A stretch of 64,000 nt of DNA from NCBI GenBank assembly GCA_035531075.1, contig DATKTO010000001.1, forward strand, positions 62,001 through 126,000, written 5' to 3'. The stretch is from 39-52-133 sp035531075 (GTDB lineage: Bacteria; Pseudomonadota; Gammaproteobacteria; Burkholderiales; Gallionellaceae). The notes beneath the pieces are model-generated. The model was not told where the DNA came from, ran no database searches, and worked only from the letters and a program-made list of their open reading frames with translations. Below are positions 1 through 8,226 of the stretch, in pieces (the stretch's first letter is position 1; every line of letters starts with the position of its first letter). Position numbers and translations under genes: made by a program.

Positions 1-19
1 ATAAACCGCGAGGGCTGGG

Positions 20-1747
20 GTGATTCCAAAAAGTTTTATTCAGGATTTGCTCAATCGTCTCGACATTGTCGACGTGATCGAGCGCTATGTGCCGCTTAAA
101 AAAGCCGGTGCCAACTACGCTGCCTGTTGCCCGTTTCACAGCGAAAAATCTCCCTCCTTCACCGTCAGCCAAAGCAAGCAGTTTTATCATTGTTTTGGCT
201 GCGGAGCACATGGCACAGCCATTGGTTTTGTGATGGAGCACGCCGGCATGGGATTTGTCGATGCGGTGGAGGAGCTGGCGCGCAGCATCAGTATGGAAGT
301 TCCGCATGAAGCGCAAGCTCCAGGTCAGGTTCAGCACAAGGTAGCTCCTGACCTGTATGACGTGATGCAGGCTGCCACGCGCTATTACCGTGAGCAACTC
401 AAGCAGTCGCCGCGCGCGATTGACTATCTCAAGCGCCGCGGCCTGAGTGGCGAAATCGCGGCACGTTTTGGTATAGGATATGCGCCTGAAGCCTGGCAAA
501 ATTTAAGCGGGCTTGCCACGAACTATCAGGACAGCAGTCTGGTCGAAACAGGTCTGGTAATTGAAGGGGATGCCGGCAAGCGTTATGACCGCTTTCGTGA
601 CCGCATCATGTTCCCGATAGTCAATGCGCGTGGTCAGGTCATCGGATTTGGCGGCCGGATACTGGATAGCGGCGAACCCAAATATCTTAACTCGCCAGAG
701 ACTGTTCTTTTTGAAAAAGGTCATGAACTTTATGGCCTGTTTCAGGCTCAGAAAGCCATTCGGTCCAGCCAGCAAGTCGTGGTGGTTGAAGGCTATATGG
801 ACGTGGTGGCGCTTGCGCAACATGGTGTTGAATATGCGGTAGCGACACTTGGAACCGCGACTACTCCCTATCATGTGCAGAAATTATTGCGTCTGGCGGA
901 GCAGGTGATATTTTGCTTTGACGGTGATGCCGCGGGACAGCGTGCCGCTTGGCGAGCATTGGAAAATTCCCTGCCGCAATTGGTGGATGGCAAGCGTATA
1001 GGTTTCCTCTTTTTGCCCAAAGAGCATGATCCGGACAGTTATATACGTGAACATGGTACTGAGGCATTTGAGCAATTGTTGCATGACTCCCTGCCCTTGT
1101 CGGGCTATTTGCTGCGTGAGCTGTCTGCACAAGTGGATCTGCGTACACAAGAGGGGAGAAGCAATTTGCTGGAGCACGCCAAGCCTTTGCTGATGGCAAT
1201 TACGGCCCCGACCATGGCGCTGTTGTTGCGCAAGGAGGTGGCTGCGCTGGCGGGCATCACGCAGCCGGAATTGGAAGCCTTGTACGGGATAAAGGCTATG
1301 GGTGCTCCGCCTAGACGCGCCACGCAAAAAGCTTCGCGTCCGGCCGTGTCCAATTTGCGCGTATTGCTACGCTGTTTGTTGTTTAAACCTGCTCTTGCAA
1401 GAGAACTGCCGCCGGATTTTGCTGTCGAAGCACAGGATGTGGAAGCCATCGTGGCGTTATCTGAATGGCTGCTCACGCAGGATGGCGAGGTAAGTAGTGC
1501 AGCAGTCATTCAATTTTTCCAGGGCACTGCGCATGAAGCGTTGTTGGCGGTAGAACAGGCGGAAATCATGCAATGGGGTGAAGCATTTGATGTGGATGCG
1601 GAATTCCATGGCGTTTTGGCAAAGCTGCGCGAAGAGAGTCGCAAGAAAAAGTTACACGAACTTAACCTTAAAATGGCGGGAACAGACGTTAAAGCGCTGA
1701 GTGAGCACGAGCGTGTACTTTATTTGCAACTTCTACAACGAGGTTGA
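20..1747 (+). CDS. dnaG: DNA primase DnaG
   Basis: Synthesises RNA primers at the replication fork together with DnaB helicase. The 575-residue protein has the N-terminal CHC2 zinc finger (C37, H40, C58, C61) and a TOPRIM catalytic core with the glutamate in VVVVEGYMDVV (E257) and the metal-binding aspartates in FCFDGDAAG (D301, D303). The C-terminal part is the helicase-interaction region. Length is normal for the family. The start is GTG at 20, preceded by a purine-rich GAGGGCTGGGG stretch; it gives the usual MIPKSFIQDLLNRLDIVDVI opening. rpoD follows after about 115 bp, the classical macromolecular-synthesis arrangement, although any rpsU lies outside the window. Confidence 0.98.
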   Translation: MIPKSFIQDLLNRLDIVDVIERYVPLKKAGANYAACCPFHSEKSPSFTVSQSKQFYHCFGCGAHGTAIGFVMEHAGMGFVDAVEELARSISMEVPHEAQAPGQVQHKVAPDLYDVMQAATRYYREQLKQSPRAIDYLKRRGLSGEIAARFGIGYAPEAWQNLSGLATNYQDSSLVETGLVIEGDAGKRYDRFRDRIMFPIVNARGQVIGFGGRILDSGEPKYLNSPETVLFEKGHELYGLFQAQKAIRSSQQVVVVEGYMDVVALAQHGVEYAVATLGTATTPYHVQKLLRLAEQVIFCFDGDAAGQRAAWRALENSLPQLVDGKRIGFLFLPKEHDPDSYIREHGTEAFEQLLHDSLPLSGYLLRELSAQVDLRTQEGRSNLLEHAKPLLMAITAPTMALLLRKEVAALAGITQPELEALYGIKAMGAPPRRATQKASRPAVSNLRVLLRCLLFKPALARELPPDFAVEAQDVEAIVALSEWLLTQDGEVSSAAVIQFFQGTAHEALLAVEQAEIMQWGEAFDVDAEFHGVLAKLREESRKKKLHELNLKMAGTDVKALSEHERVLYLQLLQRG

Positions 1748-1773
1748 GCCGAGAAATTTTTTACAAAGTCGGG

Positions 1774-1815
1774 TATAATCCGCGACCCATTTCGGCGACA
1801 TATGTATTATGTCGC
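1774..1815 (+). promoter_or_regulatory. rpoD leader: TATAAT box and perfect 8-bp inverted repeat
   Basis: In the 117 bp between dnaG and rpoD there is a perfect TATAAT at 1774-1779, without a convincing -35 hexamer. It is followed by a perfect inverted repeat, GCGACATA at 1795-1802 and TATGTCGC at 1808-1815, around a 5-base loop. If transcription starts just after the TATAAT, the repeat lies in the rpoD leader. It could be an RNA hairpin or an operator. The promoter call rests on the -10 box only. Confidence 0.4.
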
Positions 1816-1864
1816 ATTGATTCAATCATTTATTTAACTGGTATATAAGTGGGCATCCACCAAT

Positions 1865-3829
1865 ATGGCGACTCAGCAAGACAAGAAAAAACCCGTCAGT
1901 TCTAAAAAGGCGGCGTTAAACGCAAAATTAGCGGCAAATCTACAGCTCGATGCGAATCCCGCAGAACAATTGCAGGACGTTGAAGAGCGACGTACACGCC
2001 TGAAAGCACTGATCGTGCTCGGCAAGGAGCGCGGCTATTTGACGTTTGCAGAAATCAATGACCACTTGCCTGAGATGCTCGAAGTCGAGCAGATCGAAGG
2101 CGTGGTCAGCATGATCAACGACATGGGCATCAGCGTCAGCGACCAGGCACCGGACGCCGAAAATATGGTGATGTCTGAGGGCGTGGTTGTGGTGGTGGAC
2201 GAAGATGCGGTAGAAGCGGCTGAAGCTGCTCTTGCGGCTTCGACCGTTGACTCAGATTTCGGCCGCACTACTGATCCTGTACGTATGTATATGCGTGAAA
2301 TGGGCACAGTAGGTTTGCTCACGCGCCAGGACGAAATCGTCATTGCCAAGCGTATCGAAGAAGGCCTGAAGCACATGATTCAGGCGGTTTCAGCCTGCCC
2401 GGCGACCATTGCGGAAATTCTGGTGTTGGCGGAAAAGGTCAAGGTGGACGAGATGCGCATCGATGAAGTCATCGATGGATTCATTGAAATTGAAGATGAA
2501 ACAATAGTCGCCGAAGAAGTCATTGAAGAAGAAGTCAATGAGGATGAGGAAGAAGAGGATGAGGAAGAAGAGTCCGCAGAAGACAGGGAAGCGCTGGTGG
2601 CAGCCAATCTGGCACAGCTCAAAATCGATGCGCTTGAGCGCTTTGCGATTATTTCCGACCTGTTTGGCAAGATGGGCAAGGCATATGAAAAATTTGGTTA
2701 TCGCAGCAAGCAATACGACAAGCTGCAGGAGCAGATTTCTCACGAATTGATGCAATTCCGCTTTTCCGCCAAACAAGTGGACAAGCTATGCGACACCATG
2801 CGCAGCCTGGTGGAAGAGGTGCGCGGGCATGAGCGCAGCATTCAGGATTTATGCGTGGTTAAAGCGCGCATGCCGCGTCAGCACTTTATCAAGATGTTTG
2901 TCAGCAATGAAGACAACCTGGGCTGGGTAGAGCAGGAAATTGCCGCCAAGAAACCATACAGCGAAACCCTGTTGCGCTTCCAGGCAGCGATTGTCGACCA
3001 GCAGAAGCGCATGCTGGAAGTGCAAAAGCGCGTGGGTATCCCGATCAAGGATCTGAAAGAAATCAACAAACAGATGACCAATGGCGAAGCCAAGGCACGT
3101 CGCGCCAAGCGCGACATGATCGAGGCCAACCTGCGTCTGGTAATTTCCATCGCCAAAAAGTACACCAACCGTGGACTGCAGTTCCTCGACCTGATTCAGG
3201 AAGGCAATATCGGCCTGATGAAAGCCGTGGATAAGTTTGAATACCGCCGCGGTTACAAGTTTTCGACCTACGCCACCTGGTGGATACGCCAGGCGATCAC
3301 CCGTTCCATTGCAGACCAGGCGCGCACTATCCGTATTCCGGTGCACATGATCGAGACCATCAACAAGATGAATCGCATCTCGCGCCAAATCTTGCAGGAA
3401 ACCGGTCTGGAAGCCGACCCGGCAACGCTGGCGATCAAGATGGAAATGCCGGAAGACAAAATCCGCAAGATATTGAAGATAGCCAAAGAGCCCATTTCGA
3501 TGGAAACCCCAGTGGGCGATGATGACGATTCGCATCTGGGTGACTTTATCGAGGACTCCAATGGGCTGGCTCCGATTGAAGCGGCTGTATACGACAGTCT
3601 GCGCAACGTCACGAAAGATATTCTGGATTCGTTGACGCCACGTGAGGCTAAAGTGCTGCGCATGCGCTTTGGCATCGAAATGAACACCGACCACACACTT
3701 GAAGAAGTGGGTAAGCAGTTTGATGTGACGCGCGAACGTATACGTCAGATTGAGGCGAAGGCGCTGCGCAAATTGCGTCACCCTTCGCGGTCGGAAAAGC
3801 TAAAGAGTTTCCTCGACGGCGAAAGCTAA
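1865..3829 (+). CDS. rpoD: RNA polymerase sigma-70 factor RpoD
   Basis: Primary sigma factor that directs RNA polymerase to housekeeping promoters. The 654 residues contain an N-terminal region 1.1, region 1.2 (DPVRMYMREMG), a long non-conserved region, regions 2.1-2.4 at about residues 424-495 (ANLRLVISIAKKY, DLIQEGNIGLMKAVDKF, TYATWWIRQAI), region 3, and region 4.2 with the helix-turn-helix VTRERIRQIEAKALRKLRH. An unusually acidic run, almost all Glu and Asp, lies at about residues 220-245 in the non-conserved region. The ATG at 1865 has no strong Shine-Dalgarno sequence; a small GTGG/CCAC hairpin (1849-1860) sits just upstream. Confidence 0.98.
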   Translation: MATQQDKKKPVSSKKAALNAKLAANLQLDANPAEQLQDVEERRTRLKALIVLGKERGYLTFAEINDHLPEMLEVEQIEGVVSMINDMGISVSDQAPDAENMVMSEGVVVVVDEDAVEAAEAALAASTVDSDFGRTTDPVRMYMREMGTVGLLTRQDEIVIAKRIEEGLKHMIQAVSACPATIAEILVLAEKVKVDEMRIDEVIDGFIEIEDETIVAEEVIEEEVNEDEEEEDEEEESAEDREALVAANLAQLKIDALERFAIISDLFGKMGKAYEKFGYRSKQYDKLQEQISHELMQFRFSAKQVDKLCDTMRSLVEEVRGHERSIQDLCVVKARMPRQHFIKMFVSNEDNLGWVEQEIAAKKPYSETLLRFQAAIVDQQKRMLEVQKRVGIPIKDLKEINKQMTNGEAKARRAKRDMIEANLRLVISIAKKYTNRGLQFLDLIQEGNIGLMKAVDKFEYRRGYKFSTYATWWIRQAITRSIADQARTIRIPVHMIETINKMNRISRQILQETGLEADPATLAIKMEMPEDKIRKILKIAKEPISMETPVGDDDDSHLGDFIEDSNGLAPIEAAVYDSLRNVTKDILDSLTPREAKVLRMRFGIEMNTDHTLEEVGKQFDVTRERIRQIEAKALRKLRHPSRSEKLKSFLDGES

Positions 3830-3837
3830 CTTTTTTC

Positions 3838-3914
3838 GGGTCGTTAGCTCAGTTGGTTAGAGCAGAGGACTCATAATCCTTTGGTCCGCGGTTCAAGTCC
3901 GCGACGACCCACCA
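3838..3914 (+). tRNA. tRNA with CAT anticodon (elongator Met or lysidine-type Ile2)
   Basis: The 77 nt fold as a complete cloverleaf: acceptor stem GGGTCGT/ACGACCC, D arm AGCTCAGTTGGTTAGAGC, anticodon stem-loop GGACTCATAATCC with CAT at 3872-3874, T arm CGCGGTTCAAGTCCGCG, discriminator A and encoded CCA. A CAT anticodon reads Met, or Ile (AUA) if modified to lysidine. The TTGGTC variable region is more like Ile2 than elongator Met in enterobacteria, so identity is left open. It lies 8 bp after rpoD and is probably cotranscribed. Its 3' part is the integration site of the adjacent element. Confidence 0.93.
3870..3914 (+). repeat. attL: 45-bp direct repeat inside the tRNA
   Basis: Identical to 11240-11284. 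It starts one base before the TCATAATCC of the anticodon arm and ends at the CCA; identity stops on both sides (GGAC before attL versus AGGC before attR at the left edge, TATAG versus GCAAA after the CCA). This copy belongs to the intact tRNA. Confidence 0.93.
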
Positions 3915-3922
3915 TATAGAAT

Positions 3923-3950
3923 AAGGCTTGCAGCGATGCAGGCCTTTTTT
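3923..3950. terminator. Terminator just inside attL
   Basis: AAGGCTTGCA-GCGA-TGCAGGCCTT forms a stem with one G-T pair and is followed by a T run on the plus strand. It could end the rpoD-tRNA transcript. Because it belongs to the element side of attL, it probably replaces the original host terminator now found after attR. It may also work on the leftward integrase transcript, though that strand has a poorer T tract. Confidence 0.7.
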
Positions 3951-3985
3951 ATTTTCTACAATTCGCTGGAAATTTCTACAATTCC

Positions 3986-4966
3986 TCATTTGAGAGGCTC
4001 CACTTTCTCGCCTTTCCTGTGCCTGGTGTAGTGCTCTGTCATGGCGCGTGTCTTGTGCCCAAGGAGCTGTTGAGAACGTGCAAGGTCGTCTGTATCAGTA
4101 GCGGTCTTTGCTCGAATGTCCCTGAATTGAAAATCAACTTCAGCAGCCTTTCTCGCCTTGTCAAAACGTGTGCGCAGCGCTCCATAACTTAACCGCTGGC
4201 CATTCCCATCCTGCAGCATTGCATTGCAGCATATGGCGTTTTGCTGGCGTTCTATGATGCGATTAATCAGTGTTTCCAGTTCGCCTACAATGTTGATTCG
4301 TAGCTTTTTACCTGTTTTGTTTTGAGTGATCAACAGCATACCTTCCTGAATGTCACTGCGATTCAATTTTAAAAGGTCTGCTGGCCGCTGTCCGGTGAGG
4401 TAGGCTAAATCCATCGCGTCCTGCACTGTGTAGTGTGCTTTCTCCCATACAGATGAAAATTCAGAGTGTTCAATATATCTGTCGCGGCCAGTCTCACGAT
4501 AACCCTTGATGCCGGCACAAGGGTTCGGTGCATCGGTGTAACCCAATGCCCTGGCAAAGTTGAAAATATGGCTGAATAGTGCCTTTTCACGATTTGCACG
4601 TACCTTGGCTGTTTTGCCGCGTTCATCCAGGTAGCGTTTGATATGGTGAGGTTTGATTGCGTCTATCGGCATTGCACTGAATACACCCTCAAGCTTGATC
4701 AGCTCTTTTTCATTGCCGCTCTGGGTTTGTAGCGCCTTGGTTGGCAATACTTCCTTGCGATAGCGTGCAACGATTCCTCCAAAGGTGCAGTTGTTCGGGT
4801 CAGGTTGCTCCCCTTCAATCTCTGCCCACAGGCGCTTGGCAATGGCCAAGTCTTGGCCAAGCTTCGTCCATTTCCTCGGATTGTCAGTTGATACGTGGTA
4901 GTAGGTCTTGCCTTTGAGGTTCATCCTCGGTGGCAGACTGTGGTTGATGGTGCGTTTGCGTCCCAT
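3986..4966 (-). CDS. Tyrosine recombinase (phage-type integrase)
   Basis: Site-specific recombinase expected to integrate and excise the element at the tRNA. The 326 residues show the catalytic pattern of the family: R194 in TGQRPADLL, the box II segment FRDIRAK with R285, H304 in LLGHKT and the nucleophile Y313 in EHYTRHRKG. Box II has Arg at 282, where many integrases have His; from memory this FRDLRAK form is common in integrases of beta- and gammaproteobacterial islands, so the enzyme is probably active. The gene lies 72 bp from attL and reads toward it. The upstream small ORF ends 4 bp before its start, so it is probably the last gene of the leftward operon. Confidence 0.95.
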   Translation of the reverse strand: MGRKRTINHSLPPRMNLKGKTYYHVSTDNPRKWTKLGQDLAIAKRLWAEIEGEQPDPNNCTFGGIVARYRKEVLPTKALQTQSGNEKELIKLEGVFSAMPIDAIKPHHIKRYLDERGKTAKVRANREKALFSHIFNFARALGYTDAPNPCAGIKGYRETGRDRYIEHSEFSSVWEKAHYTVQDAMDLAYLTGQRPADLLKLNRSDIQEGMLLITQNKTGKKLRINIVGELETLINRIIERQQNAICCNAMLQDGNGQRLSYGALRTRFDKARKAAEVDFQFRDIRAKTATDTDDLARSQQLLGHKTRAMTEHYTRHRKGEKVEPLK

Positions 4967-4970
4967 GTGC

Positions 4971-5180
4971 TTACATCGCGCCCCAGTTTGGTTCTAATGC
5001 GGCCGGCGCTGTTGCCATGCTGACACCGCATAAGCGTGCATGCAGATGTTCGCGCAACACTCTTGCATGCCCATTGGCGCCAATTGCGTAGTGATAGCCA
5101 TTTGCCTTGAGCCAGGCTATTTGCTCTCCCTTGCGCTTGCGCTCGGTAAGCTCGGCCAATTCGGTTTGTGTAAGGAACAT
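4971..5180 (-). CDS. Small DUF4224-like protein next to integrase
   Basis: 69 residues. The N-terminal part, FLTQTELAELTERKRKGEQI followed by AWLKANGYHY, matches the DUF4224 pattern (FLT..EL.ELT..K....Q..WL..NG) of short proteins encoded directly upstream of phage integrases. Its function is not established; a DNA-binding or excisionase-like role is an inference from size and position. Only 4 bp separate its stop from the integrase start, which suggests translational coupling. Confidence 0.8.
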   Translation of the reverse strand: MFLTQTELAELTERKRKGEQIAWLKANGYHYAIGANGHARVLREHLHARLCGVSMATAPAALEPNWGAM

Positions 5181-5187
5181 GGTTCAG

Positions 5188-5379
5188 TTACCTCACGATG
5201 TGCAGGTGAGCCCGGCGTGTCGCTTGCTTGCTCTTGAGGCGCGCCTGGTATCGGCTGGCCGGTTTATGTGTGGCGTCGATCGTGCGTATACGCTTGAACA
5301 CCTTCAGGAGCGTGAGCATCGCATTGATACTGCTGTCTGCGCTACACATGTATGGGGTAATGTCGCGTCTTGGTTTCAT
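5188..5379 (-). CDS. Hypothetical small basic protein
   Basis: 63 residues, rich in Lys and Arg, with no motif I recognise. It is kept as a real gene because its ATG overlaps the stop codon of the upstream gene by 4 bases (ATGA type) and is preceded by an AGGAG ribosome-binding site about 9 bases upstream, as expected for a coupled gene in this tightly packed operon. It lies between the HTH/coiled-coil protein and the DUF4224-like protein. The basic composition would suit nucleic-acid binding, but nothing in the sequence proves it. Confidence 0.6.
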   Translation of the reverse strand: MKPRRDITPYMCSADSSINAMLTLLKVFKRIRTIDATHKPASRYQARLKSKQATRRAHLHIVR

Positions 5380-6068
5380 GCTACTTTCTCCTGTGGCTGT
5401 TCTTCTTCAAGTGCTGGGAATGGGATGATTCGTGCGGTGTTGATTCTGGTCATCAGTGCGTTAATCTTTTCCTGCATTGCGGCCACTTCATCGGTAACGC
5501 CGCTATCGAGGAGCATTCCACGCAAGGCAGTGTTTTCTGTAATGGCCGCGTCCAGTTGTGTTTGCAGCTGGGCTAGATCCCTGCGCAGCAGTGCTGATTC
5601 ACTACGCATCATCGTGCTTAAGTTCAACAGCTCAGGCGTGAAGCCATTGCCACCGATGTCAGGTGAAGTCAGCATGCCGTCATCACTGATAAACCACCCA
5701 TCCCACTTATTGTGTGACAATTTGAATTTAACGCTTTCCTGTATCAGCCTCAGTAATTCAAAGGCTGTAAACGGCACTGGCAGCAGCCCTGTTTCCCACC
5801 TGCCGATTGTTTCATAGCGGACTCGCAGATAAGCTGCGCATTGTTTCCGAGTCATACCCAAAGTCTGGCGCATGCTGGTGAAGTTCGCTGGTCCAATAGT
5901 GATCATCTGGGATTGCTGCACCCATTGCGGGTGATAGTCTGGAAAGGCTTTGTTGAGCGCCTCGGATGTTGGCTCAATGGCTTGCATCCAGTATGCCCAG
6001 CGGGTTTTTTTGCTGGGTTGTGCATGCAAATTGTTCTTGCACGTATTTTTGCTGGTGTTATTCTTCAT
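5376..6068 (-). CDS. Phage-type HTH and coiled-coil protein (DUF3653-like)
   Basis: 230 residues. The central part, residues about 60-110, looks like a helix-turn-helix (FTSMRQTLGMTRKQCAAYL, then VRYETIGRWETG). It is followed by a WDGWFISDDGMLTSPDIGG segment of the kind I associate with the phage family DUF3653. A Leu-rich probable coiled coil at about 165-215 (LRRDLAQLQTQLDAAI) follows. A DNA-binding accessory role in replication or regulation is inferred from these parts and from its position directly after Rep. Its start overlaps the end of rep by 11 bp and has an AGGTGA ribosome-binding site inside rep, so the two are probably translationally coupled. Confidence 0.75.
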   Translation of the reverse strand: MKNNTSKNTCKNNLHAQPSKKTRWAYWMQAIEPTSEALNKAFPDYHPQWVQQSQMITIGPANFTSMRQTLGMTRKQCAAYLRVRYETIGRWETGLLPVPFTAFELLRLIQESVKFKLSHNKWDGWFISDDGMLTSPDIGGNGFTPELLNLSTMMRSESALLRRDLAQLQTQLDAAITENTALRGMLLDSGVTDEVAAMQEKINALMTRINTARIIPFPALEEEQPQEKVA

Positions 6069-7800
6069 TCAGCTCACCTTTCTGGGTTAGTTGAACGCGG
6101 GTTCTTGGCGGTTCCCGGCGTTTAACGTACCTCTCAATTCGATCATTTCCCATTTCATCTTTTTCAACCTTGGAAGCTGGCACGCTATTCCGCGCAAAGC
6201 CTTTAGCAGCACCGCGCGTACAGTTATTTACACAAGTCCAAGGGGTGAAAAGGCGACCCCGCTGGGCGCTCTCTTTTTCTCGAATTAACCACTCACCTTC
6301 GCGAGTAGTGAGGCGAAATTCGCCGTTAACAATGACACCTCGTACTCGCTTGGTAATCTCATCAGGATAGGCCGTACTTGGCCGCTCTTCCCATAGTGGC
6401 TTGATGTGTAAGCCGCCTCTGTGTAGCTTCATGTAAGTGTGCCAATCGCCTGTATCTGCCGCTTGAAATGCTTCACCCAAAACCCCATGCAAGGATTCAG
6501 GTAGAGACTCAAGGCGGCGCAATTCGCGATAGGGAGTAACTGAAGGTGTCCCGAAAAACTGGAACTGGCGAATATGCCAAAGGCTTGCCCATGCCTCAAC
6601 ACGCACAGATGTTTCGCTGGTGTCAGTATAGGTGTCTGCTTCGTAATCATCGCCCACAGCAAAGCCGTCAATGTTTTTGGCGATATATTTGGCAACGTAC
6701 CCAGCTGCACTGCCTTTATTCGGGTCAATCTGTTTAACGATAAATCGCCGCTCTTGCGCGCCGGGTTCTTCCGGAGAGTCGCGCAAGGCGTATTCGCGTA
6801 GGGTATTGGTCAACGCTTCTTGATGTTCGGGTTTTACGAATACCAGCATGTGCCAATGCGGTGTGCCATCGTGGTGCGGCTCGACTATGCGCACGCCGAA
6901 ATAATCAATGCCATCGCGTTGCAGCTTCGCACGTACTGGCGCCCAAACTTTGTTAAGCAAGTACCGCTGGGCGTAGTCTGGGCGGATATTGTCATATTTC
7001 GGGTTTACGGTGCCGTCATGGAATAGACGCGCATGCATTCTGCTTGGCGTGGTGAGCGTCAGGAACAGGCCAACATAGCCAATCAGGTTGGATAATTCCT
7101 CAATGCCACGGATCCGCGTCATCAGTTCAGCACGTCGAATGGCCGGATTGCTGACATTGGTAGCGGCCAGTTCCGCAAGTGTGCGAACTTCACCTGTCTG
7201 GTCGTGGATGGCTTCGAGGTTTTCCAGCAGCCTGGCATTTTTGCGCTTTTGCTTCTGGCGGCGATTCACGGTTTCATCAGAAGCGTACAGCCCTGCACGT
7301 TTGTGGACAAACCCGGTGCGAATAGCTGCAGCCTCTATTTTGTTGAAGCGCTTGCGCAGTTGCTTGCGCCACCACTTTTCCGCACTCATGCGCTGAGTCA
7401 ATTTGCTGATCTTGTCGAGCTTGGGTAGTTCAATATCGTAGCGTGCTGCGACCTGCCCAAGTATCTCCAGTGTGTTTTCATCGGTGGTGCAATGGGGTAA
7501 TTTGCCACGGACATTGCGTGCCGCATTTTCAGCAGCTTCCACGATTTCAGCATCATCAGCCGCATAATTCAGGCCTCGGCCGCCAAACAACTCTTGCAAG
7601 CCGAATGACCAAAGGTTGGCCTCTTTACGGCCTTTGCGCTTTTTGAGTTGCGCGTATTCATTGAATAGTTTTTTATGAAAGCTTGAGGGGATGCAATCAA
7701 ATTGCTCAGCAAGAAAACTGATATCAGCTGGTGCCGCAACGTTACACAGTTGAGCGTACAGCCTGTCACTGCTGATATGAGAGGGGGAAATCCCGTACAT
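6058..7800 (-). CDS. Rolling-circle replication endonuclease, phage P2 gpA family
   Basis: 580-residue HUH endonuclease of the Phage_GPA type, which nicks the replication origin and becomes covalently linked to DNA through a tyrosine. The metal-binding HUH motif is THP-type HWH at residues 315-317 within EPHHDGTPHWHMLVFVKP. The catalytic block is GYVAKYIAK with the paired tyrosines Y368 and Y372, as in P2 gpA. The N-terminal 250 residues are basic and probably hold DNA-binding elements. The start ATG at 7800 lies 10 bp from the stop of the upstream 80-residue gene. It implies that the element replicates on its own, or on induction, by a rolling-circle mechanism. The nick site is not identifiable by eye. 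Confidence 0.93.
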   Translation of the reverse strand: MYGISPSHISSDRLYAQLCNVAAPADISFLAEQFDCIPSSFHKKLFNEYAQLKKRKGRKEANLWSFGLQELFGGRGLNYAADDAEIVEAAENAARNVRGKLPHCTTDENTLEILGQVAARYDIELPKLDKISKLTQRMSAEKWWRKQLRKRFNKIEAAAIRTGFVHKRAGLYASDETVNRRQKQKRKNARLLENLEAIHDQTGEVRTLAELAATNVSNPAIRRAELMTRIRGIEELSNLIGYVGLFLTLTTPSRMHARLFHDGTVNPKYDNIRPDYAQRYLLNKVWAPVRAKLQRDGIDYFGVRIVEPHHDGTPHWHMLVFVKPEHQEALTNTLREYALRDSPEEPGAQERRFIVKQIDPNKGSAAGYVAKYIAKNIDGFAVGDDYEADTYTDTSETSVRVEAWASLWHIRQFQFFGTPSVTPYRELRRLESLPESLHGVLGEAFQAADTGDWHTYMKLHRGGLHIKPLWEERPSTAYPDEITKRVRGVIVNGEFRLTTREGEWLIREKESAQRGRLFTPWTCVNNCTRGAAKGFARNSVPASKVEKDEMGNDRIERYVKRREPPRTRVQLTQKGELNEE

Positions 7801-7810
7801 GATTTCCCCC

Positions 7811-8053
7811 TTACTGGAAGTTGTAGTAGGGGCGGACAGCAGCTTTAAGCCCCGTGACCTTTCTAAAATTTAAGGCGGCTATGCTCGCCCGGTCTTCTTC
7901 GTAGTGTTGTGCAAGTTCTGGGCGGTCAATCAGGGTAAAGCCTTCGGGTGAGAAGCGGGAAAGATACGCCCCGGCTTCTGGGATCCAGAGCACACTGGTT
8001 TGTAGTGGCAAGCGATGTGAGTGTTTATCTGTGCGGCGTTGTTGGCGGTTCAT
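7811..8053 (-). CDS. Hypothetical 80-residue protein upstream of rep
   Basis: 80 residues starting MNRQQRRTDKHSHRL; a very basic N-terminus is followed by a mixed segment containing WIPEAGAYLSRF. I do not recognise the family. An AGGA ribosome-binding site lies 10 bases before the ATG, and its stop is 10 bp from the rep start, so it belongs to the same transcript. A role in replication is only suggested by location. Confidence 0.65.
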   Translation of the reverse strand: MNRQQRRTDKHSHRLPLQTSVLWIPEAGAYLSRFSPEGFTLIDRPELAQHYEEDRASIAALNFRKVTGLKAAVRPYYNFQ

Positions 8054-8082
8054 GGTGGTTTATCCTTTCTTGGTTGAGTTGG

Positions 8083-8226
8083 CTATTTAGCGTTGGGGGT
8101 GGTTGGTGTTGCTGGTTGCTTGGTTTGTGCTGCTGCAATTGCTAGTACAACCAAGGCAGCAAACACGAATACAGCAGCTTTACCGCCACCATTGGGAAGC
8201 ATTGATACAGGGCAAAAGACGCTCAT
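8083..8226 (-). CDS. 47-residue single-span membrane peptide
   Basis: A short ORF of 48 codons. The peptide begins MSVFCPVSMLPNGGGK, continues into one hydrophobic stretch (AAVFVFAALVVLAIAAA) and ends in a Thr/Pro-rich tail (QTKQPATPTTPNAK). Its ATG overlaps the TGA of the upstream XRE-like gene in an ATGA arrangement, and a purine-rich GGAGAA sequence lies just upstream, which supports real translation. One membrane span with a short polar tail is predicted. The function is unknown; small membrane proteins near replication genes occur in filamentous phages, but homology cannot be claimed. Confidence 0.55.
   Translation of the reverse strand: MSVFCPVSMLPNGGGKAAVFVFAALVVLAIAAAQTKQPATPTTPNAK

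Noticed and set aside
2849..3781. Minus-strand open frame of 310 codons
   Set aside because: Fully inside rpoD, which is an intact conserved gene on the plus strand; no domain or ribosome-binding site.
5107..5817. Plus-strand open frame of 236 codons inside the element
   Set aside because: It runs antisense across several coupled leftward genes with good ribosome-binding sites, and its own composition (Ser/Cys-rich) looks like a mirror frame.
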